From an uncultured Corynebacterium sp. (lineage in GTDB: Bacteria > Actinomycetota > Actinomycetes > Mycobacteriales > Mycobacteriaceae): a stretch of DNA of 33,615 nt. Position numbers and translations under genes: made by a program. Under the pieces are notes generated by a model that was not told the DNA's origin, did not search any database, and worked only from the letters and a program-made list of their open reading frames with translations. This document shows positions 1 through 8,958 of the stretch, piece after piece. Within the stretch, counting starts at the first letter, position 1. The number at the start of each line of letters is the position of its first letter. The DNA lies in NCBI RefSeq assembly GCF_946221155.1, contig NZ_CAMIAN010000022.1, positions 1-33,615 on the forward strand, given 5' to 3'.

Positions 1-2410
1 AATCAGAGTAACGAACACCGCCGATGGCGCGCCGGTTCCTTTGTTGGATGTGCAGGAATCCGACCGACCGGCGTTGGTGATGGACGAAGCATTCCTCTAC
101 TCCGGGACGATTCGGGAGAACATCCTGCTCGGGTATTCGGCCACGGACGCGGAGGTCTGGGAAGCCGCCCGGTTGGCCTGTGCCGATCGCTTCATTCGGC
201 AGGCCGGCGGTCTGGATACCGTCGTCGGAGAACGTGGTATCACGCTTTCCGGCGGGCAGCGCCAGCGCATCGCCATCGCACGCGTGCTGCTACGCACCCC
301 TCACACAATAATTTTTGATGACGCTACCTCGGCCATCGACCAAGCCACTGAGGCTCAGATCCTGGCTAACCTCCGCACCGCGGTGTCCCACCCCACGGTG
401 ATCTACATCAGCCACCGCGCGGACGGCGGCTTCCGCGATCCGGACCAGACGATTTCCCTCCCTGCGGCACGGCCGGTGGCGGCAAGACAATCTTCAGCCG
501 CATCCGAAACCTCTGATCCTTCCGTCAGTTCCCCCAATGCCGACGTCCCATCCGACTACGATGCCACAGCCGACCCCGAGAATTATGCTTCCATAGAACC
601 TCGAATCGCAGATCTCAAGGACAGCGGAAGTTTCCGCCTGCGCACTCTGGTTGCCATGGTGCCCGGTCTCATCGCGGCGGTGGTCGTATCGCTGTTCCTC
701 TCTTCTGCCGCAGACATCGCCCTGCCCACGTTTATTCGCCACGCCATCGACGGCGGAGTGGCAGGCAACGACATGGGGGCACTGTGGATCACTTGCGGAG
801 CCGCTTTGCTGGTGGTGGCACTTTCGTGGGGCGCGCAGATTGCCAATACCGTGCTCACCACGCTGACTGGTGAAAGGCTGATTTTCACACTGCGCAACCG
901 GCTGTTCCGGCACATTACCGGGTTGGATCTATTGTGGTTCCACCGGCAGTCGAGCGGCAGAATTATGACCCGCCTGACGACGGACATCGACTCTCTTTCC
1001 AACTTCCTGCAGTCTGGCCTTTCCCAAACGATCGTGTCGGCCACCTTGGCTTTAGGCATCCTTGGCATGTTGGTCAGCACAGACCTCACGCTATCTGGAA
1101 TCGTCGCGCTGTTCCTGCCTGTGATTGTGGCGGCGACGGTTGTCTTTCGCGTAATTTCCCGCCGCCTCTATACCCGCGCCAGGAGTCAGATAAGCCAGGT
1201 CAATTCCACCTTCCAGGAAGCGCTGATGGGGCTTCCCACAGGCCAGCTCTTCGGCTATGGATCGGCGTTGCAAACTCGCCTGGAGCACGAATCACGCGAA
1301 TACCTCCGCCTACGTACTCACTCTCAAACGGCGGTGAGTCTGTTCTTCCCCGGCATCAACCTGCTCACCCAGCTCGCTCAGGCCGCGATACTCAGTGCTG
1401 GCGGGACCCTCATTGCCAACGGCCAGACCACTGAAGGCGCACTGGTGGCATTCAGCCTCTACTTGACGATGCTCTTCGGTCCGATCCAACAGCTTTCCCA
1501 AGTGTTCGATCAGTTCCAGCAAGCCAGTGTGAGTGCCTCCCGAATCCGCGAACTACTCAACGAACGCCCGGCCATCACCGCGCCGGCCGACGCAGAACTA
1601 CCGGCCTTCGTGAAAGGCCCAGCGATTCGGTGTGAGGGCGTCACATATAAATACAGAAACAATAGACACGTCGAACAGAGCGAACCGGGCGAGCAAGGCG
1701 AACACAGTGAAACCGGCGAGCCTACCCTTTCCATCGACCACACCTTCCGCGGTACCACGGCCGTCGTGGGCGCCACAGGCGCAGGAAAAACCACCCTGCT
1801 TCGGCTAATAAACCGGTTCATGGATCCCACGGAGGGAACGGTACGGGCGGACGGAACCGACATCCGGACCTTCGACGTGCGCGGATGGCGGCGCTGCATC
1901 GGCACGGTACCGCAGGAGCCACATCTGTTCGCCGGGACCGTGGCCGAGAACATCGCCTACGGTGCTGACGACGCAAGCGAAACAAACCTGGCCGAAGTAC
2001 AGGCGGCGGTCAAACGAGTCGGCGGCGAGAAGATCCTGCAGACAATCCCCGGCGGATTGAACGCCCACATCTCCCCCGGAACGAGCACGCTATCGGCCGG
2101 ACAAAAACACATGATCGCGCTGGCAAGGGCGGAATACATCCGACCGGTAGTCATGTTGTTGGACGAGGCGACAGCGAACATCAGCGACGACGAGGAAGCT
2201 CAGATCGTTGAAGCGATCAACCGCGTAACCCGAAATCGCACCGCACTCATCGTGGCGCACCGGCTGCGCACCGCCGCCCGGGCCGACACAATCGTCGTGA
2301 TGGACCACGGCCGCATCGTCGAAATTGGTGAACATAACAACCTACTACAAAACGGCGGGCCATATGCTGAATTGTGGAATGCCGTCCCAAGGCCAACAAC
2401 GGGTTTGTAG
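1..2410 (+). CDS. Fused ABC exporter (NBD1-TMD2-NBD2), 5'-truncated by the window edge
   Basis: Export-type ABC transporter with both halves on one chain. The frame is open from base 2 with no start, so the first membrane domain and the Walker A of NBD1 lie outside the window; the TTG at 41 is not the true start. NBD1 shows a Q-loop region (A-L-V-M-D-E-A-F-L-Y-S-G), LSGGQRQR near 245, and Walker B at 308-322, where Asp (320-322) replaces the catalytic Glu; its His switch is S-H-R. A polar linker follows, then about 300 residues with six likely membrane helices, then NBD2: Walker A GATGAGKTT (1769-1795), Walker B with normal D-E (2162-2167) and H-switch A-H-R. NBD2's signature is LSAGQ (2090-2104) rather than LSGGQ. 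A polar insert rich in E, G and H (about 1660-1720) precedes Walker A. Substrate unknown. The gene ends 53 nt before odhA on the same strand. Confidence 0.9.
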   Translation, partial: IRVTNTADGAPVPLLDVQESDRPALVMDEAFLYSGTIRENILLGYSATDAEVWEAARLACADRFIRQAGGLDTVVGERGITLSGGQRQRIAIARVLLRTPHTIIFDDATSAIDQATEAQILANLRTAVSHPTVIYISHRADGGFRDPDQTISLPAARPVAARQSSAASETSDPSVSSPNADVPSDYDATADPENYASIEPRIADLKDSGSFRLRTLVAMVPGLIAAVVVSLFLSSAADIALPTFIRHAIDGGVAGNDMGALWITCGAALLVVALSWGAQIANTVLTTLTGERLIFTLRNRLFRHITGLDLLWFHRQSSGRIMTRLTTDIDSLSNFLQSGLSQTIVSATLALGILGMLVSTDLTLSGIVALFLPVIVAATVVFRVISRRLYTRARSQISQVNSTFQEALMGLPTGQLFGYGSALQTRLEHESREYLRLRTHSQTAVSLFFPGINLLTQLAQAAILSAGGTLIANGQTTEGALVAFSLYLTMLFGPIQQLSQVFDQFQQASVSASRIRELLNERPAITAPADAELPAFVKGPAIRCEGVTYKYRNNRHVEQSEPGEQGEHSETGEPTLSIDHTFRGTTAVVGATGAGKTTLLRLINRFMDPTEGTVRADGTDIRTFDVRGWRRCIGTVPQEPHLFAGTVAENIAYGADDASETNLAEVQAAVKRVGGEKILQTIPGGLNAHISPGTSTLSAGQKHMIALARAEYIRPVVMLLDEATANISDDEEAQIVEAINRVTRNRTALIVAHRLRTAARADTIVVMDHGRIVEIGEHNNLLQNGGPYAELWNAVPRPTTGL

Positions 2411-2463
2411 TAGGGTGGAACGACGAGACTTAAAGTCATAAAGGAAAGAGGCGAGGACCTGCT

Positions 2464-5400
2464 GTGAGCAGCGCAAATTTCGGTCAAAACGAGTGGCTGG
2501 TCGATTTGATGTACCAGCAGTATAAGGAAGACCCAAAGTCTGTCGACGCTGAATGGCGCGACTACTTTGAGAAAAATTCCTCTCCGGTAAGTTCGTCGGG
2601 CAACACCCAGGCTGCGGCGGGCAACGGAGCACAGACGACCACGGGCGGCCAAAACTCTACCAAGAACACCGTCACCCCCACCCGGGATACGACTGCGGGC
2701 GGCAAGCAGCCTAAGGGCACTGCCTCCCAGAACCAGGACAGCAGCGTTAAGCCCTCCCCGAAGCGCACCGCTCCGCCTGCTCCGAAGCAGCCGGTAGAGG
2801 CGCCGGAGCCCGGCGAATTCCCCATTAGGGGCGCCGCACGGGCCGTAGTTAAGAACATGGACGCTTCCCTGGAAATCCCGACGGCTACGTCCGTGCGCGA
2901 TATGCCGGCGAAGCTTATGTTCGAAAACCGCGCGATGGTCAACGAGACCCTGCGTGCGCGCGGTGGCGACAAGATTAGCTTTACTCACATCATCGGTTAT
3001 GCCCTGGTGCAGGCGGTCAAGGCTCACCCGGATATGAACAACTCCTACGAGGTAGTTGACGGCAAGCCGACTCTCGTTACCCCGGAACACATCAACCTGG
3101 GTCTGGCCATCGACATGGTGGGCAAGAACGGTCAGCGTTCCCTGGTGGTTGCAGCCATCAAGGAAGCCGAGAAGATGTCCTTCGGCGAGTTCGTCGAGAA
3201 GTACGAGGACGTTGTTCACCGCGGCCGCGAAGGCAAGCTGACGATGGACGACTTCACCGGCGTGACCATCTCCCTAACCAACCCGGGCGGCATCGGCACT
3301 CGCCACTCCGTTCCGCGCCTGACCAAGGGCCAGGGCGCCATCATCGGCGTAGGCTCCATGGACTACCCCGCCGAGTTCGCGGGCGCATCCGAGGATCGCT
3401 TGGGCGAAATGGGTATCGGCAAGCTGGTAACCATCACCTCCACCTACGACCACCGCATCATCCAGGGTGCGGAGTCCGGCGAGTTCTTGCGCACCATGAG
3501 CCGCCTGCTCATCAACGACGAGTTCTGGGACGAGATCTTCCACGCCATGCGCGTGCCCTACGCCCCGACCCGTTGGAGCCAGGACTTGCCGAACATCGGC
3601 GTAGACAAGTCCACCCGCGTGATGCAGCTGATCGAGGCCTACCGTTCCCGCGGACACCTGCTCGCAAACATCAACCCGCTGCAGTGGACCCAGCCAGGTC
3701 TGCCTATCCCGGACCACTCCGACCTGGACATCGAGTCTCACGGCCTGACCCTCTGGGACTTCGACCGCACCTTCCACGTCGGTGGTTTCGCTGGCCGCGA
3801 GACCATGACGCTGCGCGAGGTTCTTGCCCACCTGCGTAGGGCCTACACCCTGAAGGTGGGCTCGGAATACACCCACATTCTGGACGCCGAAGAGCGCACC
3901 TGGCTGCAGGAACGCATCGAGGCTGGCCAGGAGGGCTTCACCCCGGCACAGCAAAAGTACATCCTCCAGAAGCTGAACTCCGCCGAGGCTTTCGAGAACT
4001 TCCTGCAGACCAAGTATGTCGGCCAGAAGCGCTTCTCCCTGGAGGGCGCCGAAACCCTGATCCCGATGATGGACGCTGCCATCGACCGCGCTGCCGACGC
4101 AGCCCTGGACGAGGTCATCATCGGCATGCCGCACCGTGGTCGCCTAAACGTTTTGGCCAACATTGTGGGCAAGCCCTACGCCCAGATCTTCACTGAGTTC
4201 GAGGGCAACATCGACCCGGGTGCCGCTGGCGGTTCCGGCGACGTGAAGTACCACCTGGGCCAGCAGGGCCACTACCACCAGATGTTCGGCGACAACGAGA
4301 TCGACGTCTACCTGGCGGCTAACCCCTCCCACCTGGAGGCTGTAAACCCGGTCATGGAGGGCATCGCGCGCGCCAAGCAGGACCAGCTGCACGAGAAGCA
4401 CACCGTCATGCCCCTGTTGCTGCACGGCGATGCTGCCTTCGCCGGCCTGGGCATTGTGCAGGAGACCATCAACCTGGCTCGCCTGGAGGCCTACGAGGTT
4501 GGCGGTACCGTCCACATCATCGTGAACAACCAGATTGGCTTCACCACCACCCCGGATGCCGGCCGTTCCACCCACTACGCCACCGACCTGGCGAAGGGCT
4601 TCGACTGCCCGGTGTTCCACGTCAACGGCGACGACCCAGAGGCAGTCGTATGGGTCGCACACCTGGCCGTGGATTACCGCAACCGTTTCGGCAAGGACGT
4701 ATTCATCGACCTGGTCACCTACCGCCGTCGCGGCCACAACGAGGCCGACGATCCGTCGATGACCCAGCCGCTGATGTACCAGCTGATTGGCGAGACGAAG
4801 AGCTCCCGCGATCAGTACACCGAGACCCTACTGGGCCGCGGCGACCTTACCGAGGAAGACATCGAGCGCGTCCAGCGTGACTTCCACGAGCAGTTGGAGA
4901 CCGTGTTCACGCAGGTGCGCGAGGCGGAAAAGGGCTCCAAGCCGAAGGAGCAGAGCGGCATCACCGGCTCCCAGGAGCTGCCGCATGGCCTGGATACCTC
5001 CGTGGATCGCGCGCTCATCGAACGCATCGGCGATGCGTTCGCCGACATCCCAGAGCACATCACCCCGCACCCGCGCGTTAAGCCGGTCATCAAGCGCCGT
5101 AAGGAAATGTCCCGCAACGGCAAGATCGACTGGGGCTTCGCCGAGCTGCTGGCCTTCGGCTCCCTGGTCGACGGTGGCAAGCTGGTTCGCCTAGTCGGTG
5201 AGGACTCCCTGCGCGGTACCTTCACCCAGCGCCACGCTGTGCTCTTCGACCACACGGACCACGACCGCTACAGCCCACTGGAGGAGCTGGCACGAGAGTC
5301 CGGTAAGGGCGGCGGCTTCGAGGCTTACAACTCCGCTCTGACCGAGTACGCGGGTATGGGCTTCGAGTACGGCTACTCCGTGGGTAACCCGGATGCCCTG

Positions 5401-6159
5401 GTGGCATGGGAAGCTCAGTTCGGCGACTTCGCCAATGGTGCCCAGACCATCATCGACGAGTACGTCTCCTCCGGCGAGGCTAAGTGGGGCCAGATTTCCT
5501 CCCTGGTTCTGCTGCTGCCACACGGCTACGAGGGCCAAGGCCCGGATCACTCCTCCGCCCGCATCGAGCGTTTCCTGCAGATGTCCGCTGAGGGCTCGTG
5601 GACCATTGCTCAGCCTTCTACCCCGGCGAACTACTTCCACCTGCTGCGCCGCCACGCTCTGGGCTCGCTGAAGCGCCCGCTGGTTGTCTTCACCCCGAAG
5701 TCGATGCTGCGCAACAAGATGGCTGTCTCCTCCGTGGAGGACTTCACCGAGGTGAAGAAGTTCCAGTCCGTGATCGACGATCCGAACCAGAACGGCAAGA
5801 ACGAAAACGTCAAGACTGTCCTGATGTGCTCGGGCAAGATCTACTGGGATCTGGAGAAGAAGCGCCAGGCAGACGGCCGCGACGATGTCGCCATCGTCCG
5901 CGTGGAGATGCTGCACCCGATTCCGTTCAACCGCATCAAGGATGCACTGGAAAACTACCCGAACGCTGAGGTGCGCTGGGTTCAGGACGAGCCGGCCAAC
6001 CAGGGCCCGTGGCCGTTCCTGGCTCTGCAGCTGCCAGAGCACATCCCGGGTATCCAGCTGAAGCGCGTTTCCCGCCGTGCACAGTCTTCCACCGCCACCG
6101 GTGTTGCGAAGGTGCACCAGCTGGAGCAGAAGCAGCTGCTGGAGGAAGCTTTCGAGTAA
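2464..6159 (+). CDS. odhA: 2-oxoglutarate dehydrogenase E1 with fused E2-type acyltransferase domain (OdhA/Kgd)
   Basis: TCA-cycle enzyme of 1231 aa that decarboxylates 2-oxoglutarate with thiamine diphosphate and, in this order of bacteria, carries an E2-like succinyltransferase domain on the same chain. Residues 1-37 are the short E1 N-terminal segment (NEWLVDLMYQQY). A Thr/Pro/Ala-rich linker follows. The E2 catalytic domain spans about 118-350, with T-Y-D-H-R-I-I-Q-G holding the active His at about 330. No lipoyl domain is present, as usual for OdhA. The E1 part follows, with the MPHRGRLNVLAN motif and the ThDP site from GD (655-656) to NNQ (688-690). The start is GTG at 2464, with GAGG at 2453-2456 as the ribosome site. 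In C. glutamicum OdhA joins a hybrid complex with pyruvate dehydrogenase subunits and is inhibited by the FHA protein OdhI; neither partner is in the window. A strong terminator follows. Confidence 0.97.
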   Translation: MSSANFGQNEWLVDLMYQQYKEDPKSVDAEWRDYFEKNSSPVSSSGNTQAAAGNGAQTTTGGQNSTKNTVTPTRDTTAGGKQPKGTASQNQDSSVKPSPKRTAPPAPKQPVEAPEPGEFPIRGAARAVVKNMDASLEIPTATSVRDMPAKLMFENRAMVNETLRARGGDKISFTHIIGYALVQAVKAHPDMNNSYEVVDGKPTLVTPEHINLGLAIDMVGKNGQRSLVVAAIKEAEKMSFGEFVEKYEDVVHRGREGKLTMDDFTGVTISLTNPGGIGTRHSVPRLTKGQGAIIGVGSMDYPAEFAGASEDRLGEMGIGKLVTITSTYDHRIIQGAESGEFLRTMSRLLINDEFWDEIFHAMRVPYAPTRWSQDLPNIGVDKSTRVMQLIEAYRSRGHLLANINPLQWTQPGLPIPDHSDLDIESHGLTLWDFDRTFHVGGFAGRETMTLREVLAHLRRAYTLKVGSEYTHILDAEERTWLQERIEAGQEGFTPAQQKYILQKLNSAEAFENFLQTKYVGQKRFSLEGAETLIPMMDAAIDRAADAALDEVIIGMPHRGRLNVLANIVGKPYAQIFTEFEGNIDPGAAGGSGDVKYHLGQQGHYHQMFGDNEIDVYLAANPSHLEAVNPVMEGIARAKQDQLHEKHTVMPLLLHGDAAFAGLGIVQETINLARLEAYEVGGTVHIIVNNQIGFTTTPDAGRSTHYATDLAKGFDCPVFHVNGDDPEAVVWVAHLAVDYRNRFGKDVFIDLVTYRRRGHNEADDPSMTQPLMYQLIGETKSSRDQYTETLLGRGDLTEEDIERVQRDFHEQLETVFTQVREAEKGSKPKEQSGITGSQELPHGLDTSVDRALIERIGDAFADIPEHITPHPRVKPVIKRRKEMSRNGKIDWGFAELLAFGSLVDGGKLVRLVGEDSLRGTFTQRHAVLFDHTDHDRYSPLEELARESGKGGGFEAYNSALTEYAGMGFEYGYSVGNPDALVAWEAQFGDFANGAQTIIDEYVSSGEAKWGQISSLVLLLPHGYEGQGPDHSSARIERFLQMSAEGSWTIAQPSTPANYFHLLRRHALGSLKRPLVVFTPKSMLRNKMAVSSVEDFTEVKKFQSVIDDPNQNGKNENVKTVLMCSGKIYWDLEKKRQADGRDDVAIVRVEMLHPIPFNRIKDALENYPNAEVRWVQDEPANQGPWPFLALQLPEHIPGIQLKRVSRRAQSSTATGVAKVHQLEQKQLLEEAFE

Positions 6160-6221
6160 AGCGCTCCCCCGCCAGGCGTTAGCCCCGCGCTAGCGCCCTA
6201 GGCCAGCACCCACGCTAGCTA

Positions 6222-6266
6222 AGAGCCCGCCACAAACCTCCTCGAGGTTCACGTGGCGGGCTCTTT
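6222..6266. terminator. Rho-independent terminator after odhA, probably bidirectional
   Basis: A 12-bp perfect stem pairs AGAGCCCGCCAC (6222-6233) with GTGGCGGGCTCT (6253-6264). A second inner stem pairs AACCTC (6235-6240) with GAGGTT (6244-6249). A short T run follows on the plus strand. It lies between odhA and the convergent lipoprotein gene ending at 6316, so it could stop transcription from both sides. Confidence 0.85.
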
Positions 6267-6315
6267 CGCGCTGCGAGGTTTAAACAGTCTCAACAGTCAT
6301 CGGCAGCGGACTTTC

Positions 6316-6909
6316 CTAGGCCCCGAGCATCTCCATCGATGTCCCCACCGCGACGGAGTTCAACTTCCGAAGCTCGTCGCGCCCCACCACTCGCTTCGCG
6401 TACAGCACCACTGCGTTCTGCGGAAGAGAACTATCCGAGCAGGGGGTGGCCTCCCCAGGCAATGATGCCCCGATTTCCTGGGGCAGGGAACTCAGCAATT
6501 CGTCATAAACGAGGAACTTATGATCCGCCTCTTCCCCGCCGTTTTCTTCCTTCTTCAGTTCCCGCCGCAGCTCCTTCGCCCGGTTTCGGTCCAACAGGTC
6601 CAGCAGCTCTCCTGTACAGCCAAAGGTCACGTTGATGTCCCCGGTGCGCATCTGTCGTACACGCTGGTCTGCGGGTACCGGCTGGCGCTCCCCTTTTCGG
6701 TCTTCGCCGTTGAGCTCGCGCACCAGATAGCGCCCGAAAGCATCGGCGTAGCGCTCGGGCATCGGTTCTTTACCCACGGGCTTTTCCGGCACCCCGATCA
6801 GGAATGGCTCGGGGTTAATCTCGGCGCAAGCCGTCAGCCCGCCGATTGTAGCCAGGCAGGTTGCTGTCGCGATTATTGACGCCACGTTCCGCCCGCCCAA
6901 CATTCGCAT
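6316..6909 (-). CDS. Putative lipoprotein of unknown function
   Basis: Exported lipoprotein of about 197 aa. From the ATG at 6909 the protein starts MRMLGGRN, continues with a hydrophobic stretch and ends the signal in a lipobox L25-T-A-C28. This start is chosen over one 13 codons upstream because GGGGCAAGG lies just before it and the signal peptide then has a normal length. The mature part has two further Cys (in FGCTG and TPCSD) that could form a disulfide. The segment around GDINVTFGCTGELLDLL and the C-terminal part faintly resemble a lobe of a periplasmic substrate-binding protein, but I cannot name a family. It is convergent with odhA and divergent from the MgtE-like gene. A secreted protein beside odhA appears to be conserved in corynebacteria, from memory. 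Confidence 0.8.
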   Translation of the reverse strand: MRMLGGRNVASIIATATCLATIGGLTACAEINPEPFLIGVPEKPVGKEPMPERYADAFGRYLVRELNGEDRKGERQPVPADQRVRQMRTGDINVTFGCTGELLDLLDRNRAKELRRELKKEENGGEEADHKFLVYDELLSSLPQEIGASLPGEATPCSDSSLPQNAVVLYAKRVVGRDELRKLNSVAVGTSMEMLGA

Positions 6910-7017
6910 CTTTACCTTGCCCCTTTTTGCTCGCTGTACGCATTCCAAACGCTTTTCACGCGCTTTCTAACTCGCCACATTCTACCCCGTGCTGGCTATG
7001 AAGTAACCTAAGTACCC

Positions 7018-8349
7018 ATGAGTACTAGTCGTGTTTATGCAGGACGTTTGGCCGGCCTTGTTGTGCTGGGGCCGGATGGCGAGTCCGTCGGCCGTGTCCG
7101 CGATGTCGTCATCACTATCCATGGCGACAATGCGACTGCCCTGGGGTTGGTGGTGGAAATTGCGAACAAGCGCAAGATCTTCCTCCCGATGCTCCGCATC
7201 GCAACGATCACAGGCACGGACATCACCACCACCTCCAGCTCTGTAAACCTGCGCTCTTTTAAGTCCCGCTCTGCCGAGCTGACGATCTTCGAAGATTTGA
7301 TCGGTTCTAAGGTGCACACGGATGATCCGGAGCACGAGGAACTACATGGCAAGGCCGTGGAGATCACGGATGTGGAGCTCACCCGCAGCCGTCGCCGCGA
7401 GTGGAAGATCCGCAATCTAGCGGTCACACAGCGTGGCCGCTTGGGCCGCAAGACATCAATCGATGTGATCCCTATTGAACACATCCAGGGCCTCCACGCT
7501 TCAGGTACGGGCGCAGTGAACCAGGATGCGGAGCTGATCGCCTCGTTCCAGCAGATGCGCAACGCCGACGTGGCGAACGCCCTGGCGGAGATGGACGATG
7601 CACGGCGTAACAAGATCGCCGCGGAGTTGGACGATGAGCGTCTGGCGGATGTGCTGGCGGAAATGCCGGACGACGACCAGGCGGCCATCCTCGAGCACCT
7701 GAACATCGAGCGCGCCGCCGACGTCCTGGAGGAGATGGATCCCGACGATGCCGCCGATATTCTGGCAGAACTTCCGGAGGACACCTCGGACGTTCTGCTG
7801 GAGCTGATGGACCCTGAGGAATCCGAGCCGGTACGTCGCCTCATGGACTTCTCGCCCGAAACTGTGGGTGCGTTGATGACGCCCGAGCCGATCATTTTGA
7901 CGCCCCAAGCCACCGTCGCCGAAGCTCTCGCCCACGCGCGCAACCCAGATTTGCCGACCTCCCTGTCCTCCCTGATTTTCGTTGTTCGGCCTCCCCAGGC
8001 CACCCCGACGGGCAAGTACCTGGGTTGTGTCCACCTGCAGAAGTTGCTGCGCGAGCCCCCGTCCTCCCTGATCGGCGGCATCTTGGATTTGGATCTCCCG
8101 GCGTTGTTCGCCGAGGACAGCCAGGAAACCGCGGCGCGTTATTTTGCTACATACAACCTGGTGTGCGGACCTGTGCTGGATCACGATCAGCACCTGCTGG
8201 GGGCCGTGAGCGTCGACGACCTGCTGGACCACATGCTGCCAGAAGACTGGCGCGAGGAAGACTGGCGTGTGGAATCCCCGGCTGTGGCGCCGAACACGCC
8301 GCCGAGCACACCCACCAAGTCAGCAACGCCAGAAGTGAAGGAGGGTTAA
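7018..8349 (+). CDS. Soluble MgtE-like protein: PRC-barrel, MgtE N-domain, CBS pair, no channel
   Basis: Protein of 443 aa with the cytosolic half of an MgtE magnesium channel but no membrane segment. Residues 1 to about 165 look like two PRC-barrel-type domains (GRLAGLVVLGPDGESVGRVRD and a second one after LIGSKV). About 172-285 is an acidic helical repeat domain of MgtE_N type, with repeats such as ALAEMDD, VLAEMPDDD, VLEEMDPDDAADILAELPED. About 285-415 is a CBS pair starting at VGALMTPEPIILTPQATVAEAL. In true MgtE these domains bind Mg2+ and gate the pore, so a Mg2+-sensing or scaffold role is inferred, not transport. ATG at 7018 has no Shine-Dalgarno; a TAACCT hexamer (7004-7009) ends 8 nt before it. 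The gene is 7 nt from the DUF1003 gene, so they probably form an operon. Same order in mycobacteria (Rv1232c region), from memory. Confidence 0.9.
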   Translation: MSTSRVYAGRLAGLVVLGPDGESVGRVRDVVITIHGDNATALGLVVEIANKRKIFLPMLRIATITGTDITTTSSSVNLRSFKSRSAELTIFEDLIGSKVHTDDPEHEELHGKAVEITDVELTRSRRREWKIRNLAVTQRGRLGRKTSIDVIPIEHIQGLHASGTGAVNQDAELIASFQQMRNADVANALAEMDDARRNKIAAELDDERLADVLAEMPDDDQAAILEHLNIERAADVLEEMDPDDAADILAELPEDTSDVLLELMDPEESEPVRRLMDFSPETVGALMTPEPIILTPQATVAEALAHARNPDLPTSLSSLIFVVRPPQATPTGKYLGCVHLQKLLREPPSSLIGGILDLDLPALFAEDSQETAARYFATYNLVCGPVLDHDQHLLGAVSVDDLLDHMLPEDWREEDWRVESPAVAPNTPPSTPTKSATPEVKEG

Positions 8350-8356
8350 AGGCACT

Positions 8357-8893
8357 ATGGCTCGAAAGTTTTCCCGTGCGGATCTGGACACCCCAACCGA
8401 TGCCACTCGCCAGAAGAAGAGAATCAATTTGGATGGCGATGGTGTGGGCCGAGTTGCCGAGAACATCGCTCGCTTCCTGGGAACCGGCAAGTACCTCTTC
8501 TATCAGACCGTTATCGTGATCGCCTGGATCGCGCTGAACTTGGGCGGGATGTGGTGGAACTGGGACCCCTACCCGTTCATCCTGTTAAACCTCGCCTTCT
8601 CTACCCAGGCGGCATACGCCGCACCGCTGATTCTGCTGGCGCAGAACAGGCAGGACGACCGCGACCGCGTGAGCCTGGACGAAGACCGTCGCCGTGCTGC
8701 AGAGACAAAGGCCGATACCGAGTTCCTGGCTCGGGAGGTCGCCAGCGTGCGCATCGCCGTGGGCGAAACCGTCACACGCGACTATCTCCGCCGCGAATTG
8801 GAAGAGCTCAACGTCCTCCTGCAGCGCATCGACGACAAGATCGACGACTCCCGTCGAGATGAAGAAGCCCGCGGGGACGCGCGCGAAAATTAA
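8357..8893 (+). CDS. DUF1003 family membrane protein
   Basis: Protein of 178 aa from the DUF1003 family, function unknown. After a basic N-terminus there are two membrane helices (about residues 46-66 and 72-96) holding the family motif W-D-P-Y-P-F-I-L-L-N-L, followed by Q-A-A-Y-A-A-P-L-I-L and the polar Q-N-R-Q-D-D-R-D-R. The rest (100-175) is charged and helical, rich in heptads (LRRELEELNVLLQRI), probably a cytoplasmic coiled coil. The strong ribosome site GAAGGAGGG (8336-8344) sits in the last codons of the MgtE-like gene, so translation is likely coupled. The pairing suggests the soluble MgtE-like protein acts through this membrane protein; that is inference. Confidence 0.88.
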   Translation: MARKFSRADLDTPTDATRQKKRINLDGDGVGRVAENIARFLGTGKYLFYQTVIVIAWIALNLGGMWWNWDPYPFILLNLAFSTQAAYAAPLILLAQNRQDDRDRVSLDEDRRRAAETKADTEFLAREVASVRIAVGETVTRDYLRRELEELNVLLQRIDDKIDDSRRDEEARGDAREN

Positions 8894-8958
8894 CCCAGAC
8901 GCCCGCAGGCGAGGCCAAATTAGCGTCTCGCCAGTCGTTCGATAGACTGAAACCCATC

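Noticed and set aside
41..2410. Complete 789-aa ABC protein starting at TTG 41
   Set aside because: The frame is open to the window edge and lacks the Walker A and first membrane domain that should precede it, so it is a truncated view of a longer gene.
2200..3219. Minus-strand open frame of 339 codons spanning the ABC transporter end and odhA start
   Set aside because: Crosses two real plus-strand genes and their promoter region; no recognisable domain.
8897..8932. Hairpin between the DUF1003 gene and mrp as a terminator
   Set aside because: Two mutually exclusive stems (GGCGAG/CTCGCC and AGACGC/GCGTCT) and no T run; it may only reflect GC-rich sequence.
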